DNA of 35,014 bases from an uncultured Oscillospiraceae bacterium (GCA_947589745.1 CANQCS010000024.1:1-35014), one strand, 5' to 3'. Positions 1 to 8,960 are shown, counted from the stretch's first letter. The notes: generated by a model not told the origin, from the letters alone. Numbers and translations: made by a program.

Positions 1-399
1 TGAAGGCAAATAGAAGGTTGAATATCGCGACAGCAGATGCATCATTGCTTTCATTATAACTTCTGCTGATGGCAAATAAGGCTCTATTACCACGGTTTTG
101 CCTTCATGGAAGACGTCACGAAACGGCATCTGTTGAAGGCGAATAGAAAGATGAATATCGCAACAGGAAATGCACTAAATGCCTTCGCCCGGGCTTTATT
201 GATAGCACAAAAAGGACGAATATTATGATATCGCCTACATGGAGGCTGTCACAGAACGACATCTGTTGAAGGCAAATAGAAGGTTGAATATCGCGACAGC
301 AGATGCATCATTGCTTTCATTATAACTTCTGCTGATGGCAAATAAGGCTCTATTACCACGGTTTTGCCTTCATGGAAGCTGTCACGGAACGGCATCTGT
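1..399. repeat. Three tandem 133-bp structured repeat units
   Basis: Units lie at 1-133, 134-266 and 267-399, each starting TGAAGGC and ending CATCTGT. The period is exactly 133 bp. Units 1 and 3 differ at only three positions, all near the 3' end; unit 2 is much more diverged in the middle. Each unit can fold: an outer 10-bp stem pairs unit positions 1-10 with 97-106, and an inner 7-bp stem pairs 31-37 with 62-68. Unit 2 keeps pairing through compensatory changes at 8/99 (A-T to G-C) and 36/63 (G-C to A-T), although it also has mismatches. No ORF respects the period. The array may begin left of the window. Function unknown. Confidence 0.9.
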
Positions 400-542
400 T
401 GAAGGCACATTAAAGGTAGCATTTTAAACTTTATCTCCTACAACACTGCAGAATCTGTTGTTGTACTGCATTCGCATTTGGCCCACGATGCAGCATTTCC
501 GAATTTGCGAGGCAGTGATATGTCTCCAGGTAAGTGCCTTCA
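400..542. repeat. Diverged fourth unit of the 133-bp repeat family
   Basis: TGAAGGCAC at 400-408 follows unit 3 directly, and its perfect complement GTGCCTTCA lies at 534-542, so the outer stem of the family is kept. Relative to unit 1 the ninth stem pair changed from A-T to C-G. The interior shows little similarity to the other units. Calling it a family member rests on the arms and the tandem position, so this is partly inference. Confidence 0.5.
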
Positions 543-630
543 GGCTAAATACTGTCATACAACGTTTGCATCAAAGGGGAAACGAAGCTCGAAACATTCT
601 AAAAGTACCTCTACGATTCAGTTTTTCTTA

Positions 631-963
631 GTTTGCGAGAAAGGTATACCACAGCTTGCTGCGGTATACCTTTTGAGCGAACCTTATCATGCATCGTATA
701 ATTTTAAAAACAAATCCGCACTTTTCCAGGATTTAAAACATTGGGCTTTGCAAAGGTTCCTGTACTCATCCTTGCTCAAAAGGTATACCGCAGCTTGTTG
801 CGGTATACCTTTTGAGCAAGCTTTATCAACTATAGTATTATATAGGCAAATCCCGAATTGAACATCAAACCCCGGCCTTGAAACCGTTGTCCTGCAATGG
901 TTTGGTACTCAACCTTGCGAGAAAGGTATACCGCAGCTTGACGCGGTATACCTTTTGAGCAAG
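631..963. repeat. Three hairpin repeats about 140 bp apart
   Basis: A palindrome built on AAAGGTATACCGCA and its complement occurs at 640-673, 771-820 and about 914-963. The middle copy has perfect 22-bp arms (771-792 and 799-820) around a 6-nt loop. The outer copies share the core, with some mismatches near the loop or at the base. The cores start 138 and 144 bp apart. The flanks are also partly repeated: GTACTCA then CTTGC before copies 2 and 3, and GAGCAAGCTTTAT after them. No coding capacity is credible. They could be REP-like palindromes or terminators. The third copy ends at the IS66 target site. Confidence 0.8.
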
Positions 964-970
964 CTTTATT
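963..970. repeat. Left 8-bp target site duplication of IS66 (GCTTTATT)
   Basis: GCTTTATT directly precedes the IS66-type end at 971. The identical octamer lies at 28294-28301, just outside the other end. IS66-family elements make 8-bp duplications. This links the two ends 27 kb apart as one insertion event. Confidence 0.88.
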
Positions 971-994
971 GTAAGCGCAAAACCGGGGATAAGA

Positions 995-1029
995 AAACGA
1001 GCCGAACGCAACAGCGGCACGGCTCGTTT
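995..1029 (-). terminator. Terminator hairpin at the end of IS66
   Basis: AAACGAGCCG (995-1004) pairs perfectly with CGGCTCGTTT (1020-1029). On the minus strand the stem is followed by a T-rich stretch, as in a rho-independent terminator. It lies between the tnpC 3' region and the terminal repeat. Confidence 0.65.
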
Positions 1030-1722
1030 CTCTGGTTTAGTATTCATTAGTGGGGTGAGGTAAGTGTCCGGAGCCATTGCGGGCAGCAAACTTGCTGCCC
1101 AAGCGTCCCCCTGGGCAGCTAAGACCGGTGCAGTGGTCAGCACCCAGGTCAAATAGCGGTAGGGGTCCAGGTCGTTGGCCTTGGCGGTTTCCATCATGCT
1201 GTAGATCACGGTGCTGCTCTTCGCCCCGAGGGGTGTGTTTGCAAACAGGAAATTCTTTCGGCCAATCACAAAGGGCTTAATCGAACGCTCTGCAAGATTG
1301 TTGCTCAGTTCCAGACGTCCATCCTCCAGAACACGGACCAGGTAGGGCCACTGCTCTTTCAGATAATACAGGGCTTTGCCCAGCGCGGACTTCGGCACCG
1401 CTTTGGTTGTAGACGCCCATGCCAATAGAGCGTCCATCACGGGCTTAGACCGTTTCAGACCCTGCGTATACCGTTCTTCTGGTGGCAGTTCCTGCAATTC
1501 CCTTTCAATAGAGAACAGCTTGCTGCAATATGTCTGCCCTTGCAGCGCCGCGGAGTCCGGCTGGTCTTTCTTGGGTAAAGACTTCACCGCCTCGTCAAAT
1601 TTGCGGCGCAGATGTGCCCGGCAGCCCACTACCACGATTTTTTCTGGCATGCTGTGGTAGCCTTGGTAGCCATCCGCATGGAGCCAGCCGGAGAACTCCT
1701 TTAGAAATTCTATCGCATTGCT
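1030..1722 (-). pseudogene. IS66 transposase TnpC, C-terminal half
   Basis: The frame reads NAIEFLKEFSGWLHADGYQGYH and then the C-terminal half of an IS66 DDE transposase: HADGY carries the second catalytic Asp, and LSNNLAERSIKPFVIGRKNF carries the catalytic Glu. There is no start; a TAA lies just upstream at 1726-1728 in sequence unrelated to IS66. The first catalytic Asp and the zinc finger are encoded 25 kb away in 26425-27328. No in-frame stop occurs before the terminal repeat; the frame stays open to 865, so the native stop may be lost. It cannot make a working transposase alone. Confidence 0.92.
1719..1722. repeat. TGCT at left junction of the 24.7-kb insert
   Basis: TGCT here and at 26425-26428 flank 1723-26424. 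Deleting the insert and one TGCT joins the tnpC halves in frame. It is either a 4-bp target duplication or junction microhomology. Confidence 0.6.
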
Positions 1723-1879
1723 TGGTTATATTTCATGGACGGTGCATCGGAGCAGATGCGCTTTTGGGTATTATGAAGGTGATGCTGGAGCCATTATCTA
1801 GTAAGTATCGTTATTCGAGTTGATAGCCTAAAAAAGACGATAATGCAAGATAATTGGAGAATCTGCCTAGAATAATGTT
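1723..1879. other. Left edge of the insert, nothing recognised
   Basis: The sequence changes abruptly from IS66 to unrelated DNA at 1723. I see no convincing gene, RNA or inverted repeat matching the other end of the insert. Short open frames here match no family I know. Confidence 0.5.
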
Positions 1880-1914
1880 GCCCTCCCCTGTAGAACGAAA
1901 CTACAGGGGAGGGC
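1880..1914. repeat. Perfect 14-bp hairpin next to a gene fragment
   Basis: GCCCTCCCCTGTAG (1880-1893) pairs perfectly with CTACAGGGGAGGGC (1901-1914) around a 7-nt loop. No T run follows on the plus strand, where it is followed at once by the carbohydrate-binding fragment. It probably marks a junction, perhaps an old element end. Confidence 0.6.
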
Positions 1915-2072
1915 CGGACGACTTCACCCTCACCAGCTGGCAGACCTGGGATGGTCCCACCGTTGCCTTTGAGCTCACCGAGGAGACCGCCGTTACCGTG
2001 GTCGTCTCCGTTACCGGCGGCGCCGGCGCCTGGGGTACCCTGGACGACTTTCAGATCAACGTGGTGGGCTGA
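1915..2072 (+). pseudogene. C-terminal end of a carbohydrate-binding domain
   Basis: The plus frame encodes about 50 residues ending at a TGA at 2070-2072, with SWQTWDGPTVAFELTEET and then GAWGTLDDFQI. By memory these resemble the last strands of beta-sandwich carbohydrate-binding domains at the C-termini of secreted glycosidases such as GH53 galactanases. There is no enzyme domain, signal peptide or start; the 5' side is cut at the hairpin ending at 1914. It converges on uxuB and shares the terminator at 2114-2147. A second fragment of this domain type lies at 20115-20250. The family call is inference. Confidence 0.5.
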
Positions 2073-2113
2073 GCACTATCGCCATGATACCAATTTCGCG
2101 ATCTTGCATACGC

Positions 2114-2147
2114 AAAGAGACGGCCTCCGGATGGGGGCCGTCTCTTT
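2114..2147. terminator. Bidirectional terminator after uxuB
   Basis: AAAGAGACGGCC (2114-2125) pairs with GGCCGTCTCTTT (2136-2147), with T or A runs at the stem base on both strands. It lies about 50 bp beyond the uxuB stop and just past the plus-strand fragment, so it can end both convergent units. Confidence 0.85.
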
Positions 2148-2196
2148 TATGCACCAAATGAGTGTGCGTCCTATCGTGATTCTGATCTGGGGTGTA

Positions 2197-3042
2197 TTAC
2201 ACGCCGGAGTATGCGGCAAAGCCTGCGTCAATGGGGAGCACCACACCGGTGATGGCGCTGGCTGCCTTGTCGTCGCAGAGGAAAAAGACGCCGCCGAGGA
2301 GCTCTTCGGCATCCACGAAGCGGCCCATAGGGGTGCCGTTCAGGATCTTGGCAGAGCGGGCTGTGGGGCTGCCGTCCGGGTTGAAGAGCAGGGTCCGGTT
2401 CTGGTTGGACACCAGGAAGCCCGGGGCGATGGCGTTGCAGCGGATGCCGGACTTGGCAAAGTGGGTGGCCAGCCACTGGGTGAAGTTGCTGATGGCCGCC
2501 TTGGCGCCGGAGTAGGCCGGAATCTTGGTGAGGGGGATATAGGCGTTCATGGAGCTGACGTTCAGGATCACGCCGCTCTTGCGGTCCACCATGTCCTTCG
2601 CGAAGATCTGGGTGGGCAGCAGAGTGCCCTGGAAGTTCAGCTTGAACACGAAGTCCACGCCGGAGGGATCCAGGTCGAAGAAGGTCTTCTGCCCTTCCTT
2701 TGCCTCGTGCTGATACTCGTTGTCCGTGGTGGCCCGGGGGTTGTTGCCGCCTGCGCCGTTCACCAGGATGTCCACCGGGCCCAGATCCTTCCGAATCGCC
2801 TCGTGGGCGGCCTGGATGGACTCCGGCTCCAGCACGTTGCACTGATAGCCCTTCAGCACAAAGCCCTCGGCCTGTACCTCTTCGGCCAGTTCCTTTACCT
2901 TATCTTCATTGCGGTCCAGGGCGGCCACTTTGGCGCCCGCCTGGGCAAAGGCCCGGGCCATCACGGAGCAGAGCACGCCGCCGGCACCGGTAACTGCCAC
3001 GACTTTTCCGCTGAAATCCACGTTGAGAGGGAGGTTTAACAT
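2197..3042 (-). CDS. uxuB: D-mannonate oxidoreductase (fructuronate reductase), SDR type
   Basis: A 281-residue classical short-chain dehydrogenase that probably interconverts D-fructuronate and D-mannonate with NAD(P)H in the cytoplasm. Visible are the nucleotide-binding TGAGGVL near residue 18, NGAG at 95-98, the catalytic Ser of NVSSMNAY near 163 and the YSGAK motif with Tyr177 and Lys181. I chose ATG 3042 because AAAGGA lies 9 nt upstream and the N-terminus fits; the longer frame to 3078 runs into the uxuA 3' end. The function rests on similarity to the Bacillus YjmF-type SDR and on uxuA ending 16 nt upstream. It is the last gene of the yesL-to-uxuB unit and is followed by a terminator. 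An SDR acting on a related sugar acid is the main alternative. Confidence 0.88.
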   Translation of the reverse strand: MLNLPLNVDFSGKVVAVTGAGGVLCSVMARAFAQAGAKVAALDRNEDKVKELAEEVQAEGFVLKGYQCNVLEPESIQAAHEAIRKDLGPVDILVNGAGGNNPRATTDNEYQHEAKEGQKTFFDLDPSGVDFVFKLNFQGTLLPTQIFAKDMVDRKSGVILNVSSMNAYIPLTKIPAYSGAKAAISNFTQWLATHFAKSGIRCNAIAPGFLVSNQNRTLLFNPDGSPTARSAKILNGTPMGRFVDAEELLGGVFFLCDDKAASAITGVVLPIDAGFAAYSGV

Positions 3043-3058
3043 TTTCAAGCATCCTTTC

Positions 3059-4105
3059 TTATTCGATGGTACCGCCATTGGCCTCGATGAGACCGTTGAG
3101 ATAGGCGCTGCCCAGCGCCCTGTCGAAGAGGCCGTAGCCGGGTTTTCCGGTCTCGCCCCAGATCATTCTGCCGTGGTCCGGGCGGAACCAGCCGTCAAAG
3201 CCGGTCTCCACCAGGGCCTTCACGATGGCATTCATGTCCAGAGAGCCGTTTCGGGTGAGGTGCCCGGACTCCTCAAAGGAGGTGTCTGGGAGAATCTTCA
3301 CGTTTCTGAGATGCATAAAGCCGATGCGGTGCATGGCGGAGTATTTGCGCACCAACTTGGGGATATTGTTCTTCGGAAAGCAGCCGAGAGAACCGGTGCA
3401 GAGACAGAGCGCATTGGCCGGGCTGTCCACGATGGAGAGGTACCGGTCCAGGTTCTCCTCACAGGTCACCACCCGGGGCAGGCCGAAGATGGGATAGGGC
3501 GGGTCGTCCGGGTGGACTGCCATTACCACGCCGCACTCCTCAGCCACGGGGATTACCCGCTTCAGGAAGCAGGCGATGTTTTGCCAAAGCCCCTCCTCCC
3601 CCAGCTCGCCGTAGGCGCGGATAAGATCCCGGACCTCGTCCTGGCTGTAGCTGGCATCCCAGCCCGGCAGGTGAATATCGTCTTTCAGGGGGTCCAGGCC
3701 TTTCATCTGGTCCCAATACATCACAAGGCTGGTGGAGCCGTCTGCGCCTGGCTTGTCCAACTGCGTGCGGGTCCAGTCGAAGACGGGCATGAAGTTGTAT
3801 GTCACGCACTTCACGCCGTACTTGGCACACCGCCGGATGCTCTCGCAGTAGTTTGCGATGTGCCGGTCCTGCTCCGGGCGGCCCAGTTTGATCTCCTCCG
3901 TGACGGGGATGGACTCCACCACGTCGAAGATGAGGCCGTGGGCTCTGCACTCATCTGCCAGGTGTTTTATGGATTCCTCCGGCCAGACCTCGCCGGACTT
4001 TACATCGTACACCGCGGAGACCACCGAGCGCATCCCGGGGATTTGCCGGATCTCGTCCAAGGTCACAGGGTCCGCGTCGCCATACCAGCGAAAGGAACTC
4101 TTCAT
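3059..4105 (-). CDS. uxuA: Mannonate dehydratase
   Basis: A 348-residue UxuA-type xylose-isomerase-like TIM barrel that dehydrates D-mannonate to 2-keto-3-deoxy-D-gluconate, the step after UxuB in hexuronate breakdown. Family landmarks are present: MAVHPDDPP (His198), CLCTGSLG (Cys236), GFMHLRNV (His265) and WFRPDHGR (Asp310), matching the His/Cys/His/Asp divalent-metal site of the family. Length is normal. Start 4105 follows a strong AAGGAGG with 8-nt spacing; 54 further upstream codons overlap the GH3 gene and are not family-like. It lies 13 nt after the GH3 stop and 16 nt before uxuB, in one operon. Confidence 0.95.
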   Translation of the reverse strand: MKSSFRWYGDADPVTLDEIRQIPGMRSVVSAVYDVKSGEVWPEESIKHLADECRAHGLIFDVVESIPVTEEIKLGRPEQDRHIANYCESIRRCAKYGVKCVTYNFMPVFDWTRTQLDKPGADGSTSLVMYWDQMKGLDPLKDDIHLPGWDASYSQDEVRDLIRAYGELGEEGLWQNIACFLKRVIPVAEECGVVMAVHPDDPPYPIFGLPRVVTCEENLDRYLSIVDSPANALCLCTGSLGCFPKNNIPKLVRKYSAMHRIGFMHLRNVKILPDTSFEESGHLTRNGSLDMNAIVKALVETGFDGWFRPDHGRMIWGETGKPGYGLFDRALGSAYLNGLIEANGGTIE

Positions 4106-4118
4106 ATGATTTGCCTCC

Positions 4119-5861
4119 TTACAGTCTCGTCTCCCAGCGTCCGCAGAAGACGGTGTCATCTGCTTTGCCGGTAAAATCACTGATGCCGCACATCTTCTCG
4201 ATAAACGCCCGAATATTCTCCCGCTTGGAGCCATAGGCGTTGATAAAGGTTTTTGCCTGGGGGACATCGATCAGGTGGTTGGTCAGGTTCAGGCTTACCG
4301 TCACAGTAGGAACCTCAGTGAAATACCAGGGCTGGTCCACTCCGTGGTCTGTGCTCCAGGTGACCCGAACCTCGTTAGTCTGGGCATAGCCGGTGAAGTT
4401 GAGCACCAGCAGCACCAGGTCGTACTCCGCCTTGAACTGCTCCCGACTGCCCTTGTCCATCATCCGGAGGAAGTTGCGGAAGTTTACGCCTCCCTCTGCC
4501 TCCAGATCATAGAATGCGGGGCACACCTCCACCTGGAACCCTACCCGCTCCAGTTCCTCTTTCAGTACTTCCCGCACAGGATCCCCGGCGTAGGCCTTGG
4601 AATTGGGGATGTTGTGCTGGTAGACCAGGAATACCCGTTTGTCCTCTGGAGCGATGGGGAGCAGGTGCTGGGTGTCCTTCACAAGGGTGGTACAGAGGTC
4701 TGCTGCCTGTCTGCGGAACGCATTGTGTTCGGCACACCCCACATACTTCTCTCGCAGTTCCGGCGCGGGAAATACATAGTTTTCAGTCAGGCCAAGTTTT
4801 GCCTTCAGACCGAGAATCCGCTCCAGAGCCTCCTGCAGGCGCTCCGGGGAGATGGTCCCGTTTGCAATGCCCTCCCGCATATACCCCAGGTCCTCCTCCG
4901 AGACGTTGCCGAAGAGAATCATGTCGCACCCGGCGGCGATGGCATTGGGAATGGCGGTCCGCCGGGGCTCTGCTGCGTTAAACCCAATCATCTGGGTGGC
5001 GTCGGTGATCACAAGGCCGTTGAAACCCAGTTCTCCCCGCAAAACATCATGCAGCAGTTCCGGGGCCAGCGTGGCAGGCTTGATCTCTGCATCTGAGATT
5101 CCAGGTCGGTACTTCTGCGAGAGCGCCCGCTGGGTGATGTGTCCCACCATCATGGCCTCCACGCCGTCCTCGATGAGACCCCGGTACACCTTGCCGAAGG
5201 TGTTCTCCCACTCCTCTACGGTGAGATCATTGCACCCGATCACCAGGTGCTGGTCCCGCTCCTCGGTACCGTCTCCGGGGAAGTGCTTGGCGGTAACTGC
5301 CATGGCAAAGCCGGAGTCCCGAACGCCCCGGATATAAGCCCGGCACATCTCCAGTACCTTGTCCGGGTCTGAGCCGTAGCTGCGGGTATTTACGATGGTG
5401 TTCCGCCAGTTCAGGTACACGTCGCACACCGGGTTGAAGAGCCAGTTGGCACCGATGCTTCCGGCCTCCCGGGCAGAGGCGAGACCAATGTGGTATGCCG
5501 TCTTCGGATCGCCGCCGGCGGTGGCCTGGACCGCTGTAGAGATGTAGGTGCCGTCCGGTACGCATTCCGCTCCTCCGGTGTCGCAGTTGGCGGCGATGAG
5601 CAGGGGGATCTTCGCGTGTTTCTGGTAGAGTCGGTTCTGCTCGTAGGCCTCTGCCGAGCCCTTCCGCTGCCATCGAAGGCCTCCCTGGTGATAAGACACA
5701 AGCTCGTGCCGGATATTGTCCTCATGGACGCCGGGCAGATAGGTCATGAGGGTAAAGAGCTGCCCGATCTTTTCCTCCTCTGTCATACCGGCGATGGTGT
5801 CTTGTACCCATTTTACCTGCGCATCCGTGAGGTAAAACGGCTTTTCCTTCAAACGAACCAT
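4119..5861 (-). CDS. Glycoside hydrolase family 3, cytoplasmic
   Basis: A 580-residue GH3 enzyme with no signal peptide. The N-terminal TIM barrel carries KHFPGDG at 192-198 followed by Asp203-Gln-His205, matching the Asp/His acid-base dyad loop of NagZ-like GH3 enzymes, although NagZ usually has GHG where this has GDG. The predicted nucleophile is Asp287 in VITDATQ. Residues from about 390 form a C-terminal alpha/beta domain. The NagZ-type dyad suggests an N-acetylhexosaminidase-like or phosphorolytic mechanism rather than a standard beta-glucosidase; the substrate is unknown. It lies between the HAD gene and uxuA with gaps of 11 and 13 nt, so it may remove a non-uronic sugar from the imported oligosaccharide. 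AAGGGGG precedes the start. Confidence 0.88.
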   Translation of the reverse strand: MVRLKEKPFYLTDAQVKWVQDTIAGMTEEEKIGQLFTLMTYLPGVHEDNIRHELVSYHQGGLRWQRKGSAEAYEQNRLYQKHAKIPLLIAANCDTGGAECVPDGTYISTAVQATAGGDPKTAYHIGLASAREAGSIGANWLFNPVCDVYLNWRNTIVNTRSYGSDPDKVLEMCRAYIRGVRDSGFAMAVTAKHFPGDGTEERDQHLVIGCNDLTVEEWENTFGKVYRGLIEDGVEAMMVGHITQRALSQKYRPGISDAEIKPATLAPELLHDVLRGELGFNGLVITDATQMIGFNAAEPRRTAIPNAIAAGCDMILFGNVSEEDLGYMREGIANGTISPERLQEALERILGLKAKLGLTENYVFPAPELREKYVGCAEHNAFRRQAADLCTTLVKDTQHLLPIAPEDKRVFLVYQHNIPNSKAYAGDPVREVLKEELERVGFQVEVCPAFYDLEAEGGVNFRNFLRMMDKGSREQFKAEYDLVLLVLNFTGYAQTNEVRVTWSTDHGVDQPWYFTEVPTVTVSLNLTNHLIDVPQAKTFINAYGSKRENIRAFIEKMCGISDFTGKADDTVFCGRWETRL

Positions 5862-5872
5862 AGTGATCCCCC

Positions 5873-6715
5873 TTATGCTCCAAGATTCCGCAAAAACGCC
5901 GCTGCCTTTTCGCTCTCGTACCCTGTGTAGACGCCGGCTTTGAGCTTGTCCAGGCCGATCTTCTGCAATTCTGCCCAGCTCTCCGCCTCGTGGCGCACCA
6001 GGATGGGGTAGTAGTGGACATGGTTCTGCTGGGCCGCATCCTGGTCCCCGGGGGCATCGCCTACCATCAGGACCTTGTCTGGATCATATCCGAACTTCAG
6101 CATCTCGGAGATGCAGTGGGCCTTGCTGCCCATGTCCTGGGCCAGCATGATGTCCACATGGTCCAGAAGCTGGAACTTGGTCCACTCCTCCACCACCGCA
6201 TCCCGGTTGGCGCTGGATACGATGGCCACGTCGGCAAAGGCGGAGGCGGCTGCAAGGCCTTCCTTGGCGCCGTCAAAGGGCTTTTTGAGTTCCTCCGGCA
6301 GGGCCACAATGGCCGCGTTCACCGCCTTGGACCAGATCAAGGCCTTCTTCAGGATGGGGCTGCCGGTCTCATCGATGGCCTTCTGGATGGCGTCGTTGGA
6401 GGGAGCCGCCCCGGAGTTCACCCAGACGGTGAGGTCTGCGAGGTGATCGATGGGGGTGTACTGCTCATTCACCTCGGTGAGCATGAGGTTCAGGCCCTTG
6501 AACCGGTTGATGCCCCTGGTCATGGAATAGAGGTTGATGTCGTTCCACCGGGCCAGGATGGGCTCCTTCCACTGCTCCAGGTGCCACTCCGCCACCAAGC
6601 AGGGGCCGAAACAGTGGATGTGCTTGCAGTCCATGGTGTCCATGGCGCAGCCGTCCGAGTCCACGCAGACCAGGTAGTCGTGGTGCTTTGTGTAGTCTGA
6701 AAAACCGCTGTACAT
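5873..6715 (-). CDS. HAD-superfamily hydrolase (phosphatase-like)
   Basis: A 280-residue haloacid-dehalogenase-fold protein. Motif I is VDSDGCAMDT with Asp19 and Asp21, motif II is IVSSA near 166, the motif III Lys is in GSKAHC (Lys198) and motif IV is VGDAPGD (Asp220, Asp224). All catalytic positions are present, so activity is likely. The cap between motifs I and II is long, about 140 residues. No signal peptide. It is co-transcribed with the GH2 gene (10-nt gap) and the GH3 gene (11-nt gap), suggesting action on a phosphorylated sugar or on a released aglycone or metabolite phosphate. The substrate cannot be read from sequence. AGGGG precedes the start. Confidence 0.85.
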   Translation of the reverse strand: MYSGFSDYTKHHDYLVCVDSDGCAMDTMDCKHIHCFGPCLVAEWHLEQWKEPILARWNDINLYSMTRGINRFKGLNLMLTEVNEQYTPIDHLADLTVWVNSGAAPSNDAIQKAIDETGSPILKKALIWSKAVNAAIVALPEELKKPFDGAKEGLAAASAFADVAIVSSANRDAVVEEWTKFQLLDHVDIMLAQDMGSKAHCISEMLKFGYDPDKVLMVGDAPGDQDAAQQNHVHYYPILVRHEAESWAELQKIGLDKLKAGVYTGYESEKAAAFLRNLGA

Positions 6716-6725
6716 GCTGTACCCC

Positions 6726-8903
6726 TCACTTTACGATTCTCATGAGATCCCCGTTCAGCGCCTGCAGGTCCAGGCCCTCCGGCGTCTCCCGGCTGAAAAT
6801 GCTCTTCATGGACAGACCCAGGGGGATCACACCCCGCTCCAGTACCCTGCACAGGCCGGGAGCGTACTGCTTCAGGACTGCATATGCCTCGGGGGAGTCC
6901 ATGATCTCCTGGGCGGTGTTCCGGAGAGAGTAGTAGGCATCGGTGTCAATGTCCTCGTCCAGGAACCAGTTCTTCACTGTCTGCCCGGCGCCGGAGTCCG
7001 GGAGGGTGTAGGAGGGCTCAGGTTCAGACACCTTGATGAAGGTCACAGTATCGGAGAACGCCTGGCCGTCCTTCTCTGCCGTCACGGTAAAGGCGTTGTC
7101 TCCGTCCTGCAGGGGCACATCGGGGAATACAATGCCGCCGTTGCCGTTGTTCTCTCCGCACCGGCAGGTGCCGTCCGGCAGATGCAGGACAGCAGCAGGC
7201 AGGTTGGTGAAGACCTTTATGTCCAGGCTGTCACGGCATCGCTTTTCAAAGCGCCGCTCGCGAATATAGAGGAAGGGCTCCCCGCTCCAACGGGCTTTGT
7301 AGTAGTAGAAGGCGTCCTTGCAGATCTGGCGGTCAAAGGTCACAAGGCCCTTGGCGTTGATAAACTTCTGCCCGCCCTCATTTCGGCGGGAACTGGAAAA
7401 GTCGAACATGTTCCAGATGAAACTGCCCCAGAGGTAGGGCTTGGCGTTGATGATGGGGTATACCGTCTCGTGCCACAGGGCCTGGAAGTCCTCGGAGTAG
7501 TCCTTCACCACCGGCTCCTCCGCGTGCAGCCAGGCGGCGCAGTCCACGCCGTACTCGCTGATGCCCAGGGCTGTCTCCGGCAGATCCCGGTGCATATTGT
7601 CCAGGAAGCTGTCGTAGTCACCCATCTTGCCGTAGTACCAGCCGAAGTAGATGTTGTACCCCACCATGGGGGTGAGGTGATTGAGACCGCTCCTGGACTT
7701 CACGGTGTTGAGATTGGCACAGGCCGCGATCCGGCTGGGATCCAGGTCATTGCAAATCTGAACCAGCTTTCGCACAGCCTCGTGGATGGGCGGAGCGTCC
7801 CGGAACATGCCGATCTCGTTCTGCACGCCCCAGAAGCAGATGCTGGGATGGTGAATGTTCTGTAAGATGAGCTCGGTGAGCTGGCTCGCCGCATTCTCCT
7901 GGAGGGCCGGATTCTCTGTCATCTTCAGCATGGGGATCTCCGCCCAGACCACATAGCCATCCCGGTCGCAACGGTCATAGGTGTAAGGCGGATGCTGATA
8001 GTGGGACAGCCGCAGGGCGTTTGCCCCCACCTCCTGGATGAGGGCAAAGTTCCGGTCGATCTCCTGCTCTGTCACGGCGGAGTAGCAGCCGGCAAAGTCC
8101 TGATGGATGGCTGCACCGCGGATGTGAAGGTGTTTTTCGTTGAGGAAGAAGCCCTCGTCCGGGTCCATACGGATTTTGCGAAATCCCGTTTTCCAGGAAG
8201 CCTCATCCACTACAACGCCATGTACCAGCAGTTCAGCGGTGAGTGTGTACAGCGCCGGGTCCTTCCGTCCATTCCAAAGGTGTGGGGCTGGAATCCGACG
8301 GACCTCCGAGGCAGTGGCAGAGCCATCGAACCGGAGCGCAACGGTTCCATCCGGATCTGTGAGGGTATATCGGACTGCGGAATCGCCTGAAACCACTGCG
8401 TGGGGTTCCAGCTGCAGGATGCCGTCCCCGCTCTCGTCCATGTCTGTGCGCACGATGACGCCGTCTGTGCCGTAATAGAGGTAGTCCCAATGATCTTTCC
8501 CGCAGGCCAGCAGCGCAGCGGGGCGGGTCAATCCCCCGAAAACGGTAAAGTCTCCGGCCAAAGGTGAGACATCTTCCGTAGGAGCATTATCCACCCGGAG
8601 CTCCAGAGCGATCTTGCCATCCCGGATGCAGGTCGGCGGAATGGTGAACCGAATCCGGGAATATCCGCCTTTGTGTGTGCCAATCTCCACACCTCCGGCA
8701 AATGCTGAGACGGTGTGGTCCGCCGCACCGATCTCCAGGAGAAGACACTCACATGCCGGAGCGGCCACCGTTTTCCGATAGATCGCCGTTCCGCGGTACT
8801 GGTTTTCGTCGGTGTACCATGTGTGGGGCAGGTCCACAGTCTCCGGGCCGGAGCCGTTCTGCTTCTGGAAGGTCCAGCCCTGGTTGATCTCGATTCTCGT
8901 CAT
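6726..8903 (-). CDS. GH2 glycosidase, probable beta-glucuronidase
   Basis: A 725-residue cytoplasmic GH2 enzyme: N-terminal sugar-binding sandwich (about 1-150), immunoglobulin-like domain (160-250), TIM barrel (about 255-540) and a C-terminal extension. The acid/base is Glu363 in WGVQNE and the nucleophile is Glu450 in ISEYG. Asn516-Ala-Lys518-Gly matches the NxKG motif that contacts the glucuronate carboxylate in beta-glucuronidases. Some related GH2 beta-galactosidases carry similar text, so specificity also leans on the uxuA/uxuB context. It is paralogous to the GH2 at 13785-15986: both share RNEGG and a tail with VSEPEPSY and VKNWF. AGGAAG precedes ATG 8903. A beta-galacturonidase is a reasonable alternative. 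Confidence 0.88.
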   Translation of the reverse strand: MTRIEINQGWTFQKQNGSGPETVDLPHTWYTDENQYRGTAIYRKTVAAPACECLLLEIGAADHTVSAFAGGVEIGTHKGGYSRIRFTIPPTCIRDGKIALELRVDNAPTEDVSPLAGDFTVFGGLTRPAALLACGKDHWDYLYYGTDGVIVRTDMDESGDGILQLEPHAVVSGDSAVRYTLTDPDGTVALRFDGSATASEVRRIPAPHLWNGRKDPALYTLTAELLVHGVVVDEASWKTGFRKIRMDPDEGFFLNEKHLHIRGAAIHQDFAGCYSAVTEQEIDRNFALIQEVGANALRLSHYQHPPYTYDRCDRDGYVVWAEIPMLKMTENPALQENAASQLTELILQNIHHPSICFWGVQNEIGMFRDAPPIHEAVRKLVQICNDLDPSRIAACANLNTVKSRSGLNHLTPMVGYNIYFGWYYGKMGDYDSFLDNMHRDLPETALGISEYGVDCAAWLHAEEPVVKDYSEDFQALWHETVYPIINAKPYLWGSFIWNMFDFSSSRRNEGGQKFINAKGLVTFDRQICKDAFYYYKARWSGEPFLYIRERRFEKRCRDSLDIKVFTNLPAAVLHLPDGTCRCGENNGNGGIVFPDVPLQDGDNAFTVTAEKDGQAFSDTVTFIKVSEPEPSYTLPDSGAGQTVKNWFLDEDIDTDAYYSLRNTAQEIMDSPEAYAVLKQYAPGLCRVLERGVIPLGLSMKSIFSRETPEGLDLQALNGDLMRIVK

Positions 8904-8928
8904 GTACTCACTTCCTGATTTGGAATGT

Positions 8929-8960
8929 CCGGCAGGACAAAGAATCCTTTGCCCTGCCGG
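8929..8960 (-). promoter_or_regulatory. Intercistronic hairpin upstream of a GH2 gene
   Basis: CCGGCAGG (8929-8936) pairs with CCTGCCGG (8953-8960), and the stem extends past one mismatch by CAAAG/CTTTG. It lies between the yesL stop and the GH2 start. No T run follows on the minus strand, so it may be an RNA-processing or stability element, or a weak attenuator. Confidence 0.65.

Larger units (their letters stand above)
971..1722 (-). mobile_element. IS66 element, right-hand part (tnpC 3' half and end)
   Basis: This is the distal part of the IS66 copy whose other part is 26425-28293. The terminal sequence starting GTAAGCG at 971 resembles the opposite end, whose minus-strand sequence also starts GTAAGCG at 28293. 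Joined at the shared TGCT, the two parts give about 2.6 kb, a normal IS66 length. The part carries the tnpC 3' half and a terminator hairpin. Confidence 0.88.
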